This document shows positions 62,234-64,000 of a stretch of DNA of 64,000 bases, one piece after another (position 1 is the first letter of the stretch; every line of letters starts with the position of its first letter). The DNA comes from Paenibacillus_AR mesotrionivorans (lineage in GTDB: Bacteria; Bacillota; Bacilli; Paenibacillales; NBRC-103111), in the NCBI RefSeq assembly GCF_046098205.1, contig NZ_JBJURJ010000005.1, forward strand, positions 186,001 to 250,000. Reading direction: 5' to 3'. Position numbers and translations under genes: made by a program. Below the pieces are notes generated by a model that was not told where the DNA came from, made no database searches, and saw nothing but the letters and a program-made list of their open reading frames with translations.

Positions 62234-64000
62234 TCACGTTTGGGGAATAAGTTGTACAAGAGCATGCTTCAAAACTTCATCCATATGCCCCACGGGAATA
62301 AAGGTCATGGCTTCCCGGATGCTCTCGGGTATTTCCTCCAGATCCTTCTCATTGTCCTTGGGCATCAGGACGGTCCGGATTCCGGCCCGGTGGGCGGCAA
62401 GGGACTTCTCCTTCAGCCCGCCGATGGGCAGCACCCGGCCGCGGAGGGTGATCTCCCCGGTCATGGCCACATGGCGGGAAACCGGCACATCCGTTAAAGC
62501 AGAGATCAATGCGGTTGCCATGGTGATGCCTGCGGAAGGTCCGTCCTTCGGAATAGCCCCTTCCGGAATGTGGATATGAACATCATTTTTCTCGTGAAAA
62601 TCGGCCGGGATGTTCAATTCAGTCACTCGGGACCGGGTATAGCTGAAGGCCGCCTGTGCCGACTCCTTCATCACATCGCCCAGCTTGCCGGTCAGCGTCA
62701 GCTTGCCTGTGCCGGGCATCACCGTCACTTCAATAACCAGCGTATCCCCGCCAACCTCTGTCCAGGCCAAGCCAGTGACGGCTCCCACCTGGTCCTTCTC
62801 TTCGGCCATACCGTAGCGGAATTTGGCCGGACCCAGGTATTCCTTCAGAAGCTCCCCGGTCATAATCACTTTCTTCTCCGGGTCCTTCACAATCTCCTTG
62901 GCGGCTTTCCGGCAGAGGCTTGCCACCTGCTGCTCCAGATTCCGCACTCCGGCCTCCCGGGTGTATTCCCGGACCACCTGCAGGAGCGTATCCTCGCCTG
63001 CTTGCAGCTGCTCCTCCTCCAGGCCATGCTCCCGCTTTTGCTTGGGCAGGAGATACCGTTCAGCGATTTTCAGCTTCTCAATTTCTGTGTAGCCCGGAAT
63101 GTACAGCATTTCCATCCGGTCCAAGAGGGGCCGGGGAATATTATGCGCGGCATTGGCCGTGGTAATGAACATCACCTTGGACAGGTCAAAGGGCAGCTCT
63201 ATAAAATGATCGCTGAAGGTGTTGTTCTGCTCCGGGTCCAGCACCTCCAACAAAGCGGACGCAGGATCACCGCGGAAGTCCATGGCCATCTTGTCGATTT
63301 CGTCCAGGAGCACCACCGGATTCATCGTGCCGGCGGTTTTCATGCCTTGGATGATCCGTCCCGGCATGGCTCCCACATAGGTTCTGCGGTGGCCGCGGAT
63401 TTCGGCCTCATCCCGGACGCCGCCCAGGGAAAGCCGGATAAACTGCCGTCCCAGGGACCGGGCGATGGAGCGGGCAATGGATGTTTTACCGACACCCGGG
63501 GGCCCTACCAGACAAAGGATAGGCCCCTTGAGGCGCTTCACCAGCTTCTGCACCGCCAGATACTCCAGTACCCGTTCCTTGGGTTTCTCCAGACCGTAAT
63601 GATCCTCGTTCAGAATCTCTTCCGCACGGTTAATATCCAGATCATCCTCGGTCAGCTTGCCCCAGGGAAGGCCCAAGAGCCAATCGATGTAGTTGCGGAT
63701 AACACCGCCCTCCGCTGAGGAGGCAGGCATTTTCTCCAGGCGGTCGATCTCCTTCTCCACCTTCTCCTGGACCTTCTCCGGCAGCTCCTTGCCCTCCAGC
63801 TGGCTGCGCAGCTCCTCCACCTCGCCGGCCCGGCCTTCCTTCTCGCCCAGCTCCTTCTGGATGGCCTTCATCTGCTCCCGGAGATAGTATTCCTTCTGGG
63901 TTTTCTCCATCTGCTTCTTGACCCGCTGGTTGATCTTCCGCTCCAGCTCCAGAACCTCACGCTCATTGTTCAGGAAATCCAGCAGCTTCTCCAGGCGCTG
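62234..64000 (-). CDS. lon: ATP-dependent protease Lon, C-terminal part (5' end beyond window)
   Basis: 589 codons visible and open through the right edge. The coiled region leads into AAA+ Walker A GPPGVGKTSIARS, Walker B VVLLDEIDKM and the S16 protease domain with catalytic Ser in PKDGPSAGITMA and Lys in GGLKEKSLAAHR. Lon degrades misfolded and regulatory proteins in the cytoplasm. About 190 N-terminal residues should lie beyond the window. Confidence 0.96.
   Translation of the reverse strand, partial: QRLEKLLDFLNNEREVLELERKINQRVKKQMEKTQKEYYLREQMKAIQKELGEKEGRAGEVEELRSQLEGKELPEKVQEKVEKEIDRLEKMPASSAEGGVIRNYIDWLLGLPWGKLTEDDLDINRAEEILNEDHYGLEKPKERVLEYLAVQKLVKRLKGPILCLVGPPGVGKTSIARSIARSLGRQFIRLSLGGVRDEAEIRGHRRTYVGAMPGRIIQGMKTAGTMNPVVLLDEIDKMAMDFRGDPASALLEVLDPEQNNTFSDHFIELPFDLSKVMFITTANAAHNIPRPLLDRMEMLYIPGYTEIEKLKIAERYLLPKQKREHGLEEEQLQAGEDTLLQVVREYTREAGVRNLEQQVASLCRKAAKEIVKDPEKKVIMTGELLKEYLGPAKFRYGMAEEKDQVGAVTGLAWTEVGGDTLVIEVTVMPGTGKLTLTGKLGDVMKESAQAAFSYTRSRVTELNIPADFHEKNDVHIHIPEGAIPKDGPSAGITMATALISALTDVPVSRHVAMTGEITLRGRVLPIGGLKEKSLAAHRAGIRTVLMPKDNEKDLEEIPESIREAMTFIPVGHMDEVLKHALVQLIPQT

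Overview
The window looks like chromosome from an endospore-forming member of the Bacillota, most probably Paenibacillus or a close relative. The reasons are a SpoVID-type coat gene, a collagen-like DUF4183 protein, S-layer-homology (SLH) domains, a T-box in front of valS, a lplB/ytcP-like sugar ABC system with a YesN-like regulator, strong AGGAGG ribosome sites and frequent GTG/TTG starts. Read on the minus strand, the backbone genes run lon - engB - hemA - sirC-like - hemC - cobA/hemD - hemB - ahbAB-like - hemL ... spoVID ... valS - folC - murC. From family knowledge this is the lon-ysxC-hemAXCDBL-spoVID-ysxE-valS-folC order of Bacillus. Here about 39 kb of accessory DNA sits between spoVID and valS, and about 6.5 kb sits between hemL and spoVID.

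Layout. 1-5.8 kb: murC (cut by the window edge), folC, valS with its T-box and promoter. 5.9-10 kb: a lysozyme-like membrane protein, a collagen-like surface protein and a small DUF4183 protein, followed by a decayed second copy of the lysozyme-like gene fused to collagen-like codons. 10-27.1 kb: an apparent glycan or phosphodiester utilisation locus. It has three endonuclease/exonuclease/phosphatase (EEP) family proteins (one secreted with discoidin and crystallin-like domains, one very large and SLH-anchored, one cytoplasmic), a sugar ABC importer, a DUF1861 protein, MgtC and HAD genes and a membrane AraC/YesN-type regulator. CcpA-type cre-like sites lie upstream of several of these genes. 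A truncated regulator and other gene debris lie inside the locus. 27.2-27.7 kb: an IS66 TnpA fragment and a surface-protein remnant.

27.8-42.7 kb: a compact minus-strand specialised-metabolite cluster with many overlapping genes. It contains three free-standing acyl carrier proteins, three adenylate-forming enzymes, two BtrH-like proteins, a sugar isomerase-like TIM barrel, a Gfo/Idh/MocA dehydrogenase, a DegT/StrS aminotransferase, a GT4 glycosyltransferase, an ABC exporter and an AraC regulator. It contains no PKS or NRPS module. The gene content suggests assembly of an amino sugar or aminocyclitol that is acylated from carrier proteins and exported; this is inference. 43-44.9 kb: a ComA-like response regulator translationally coupled to a ComQ-like prenyl synthase, then a Trp-rich two-helix membrane peptide.

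44.9-52.6 kb: spoVID, an RluA pseudouridine synthase, a secreted MORN-repeat protein, a phosphodiester glycosidase (NAGPA) protein, a cluster of small palindromic repeats, and an AraC gene bounded by 20-bp inverted repeats resembling IS ends. 52.6-60.8 kb: a tetrapyrrole operon that carries siroheme-branch functions (SUMT, precorrin-2 dehydrogenase) and a fused AhbA-AhbB siroheme decarboxylase between hemB and hemL. 60.9-64 kb: a small membrane protein, engB, and the C-terminal part of lon running off the right edge. No tRNA, rRNA or CRISPR array was seen.
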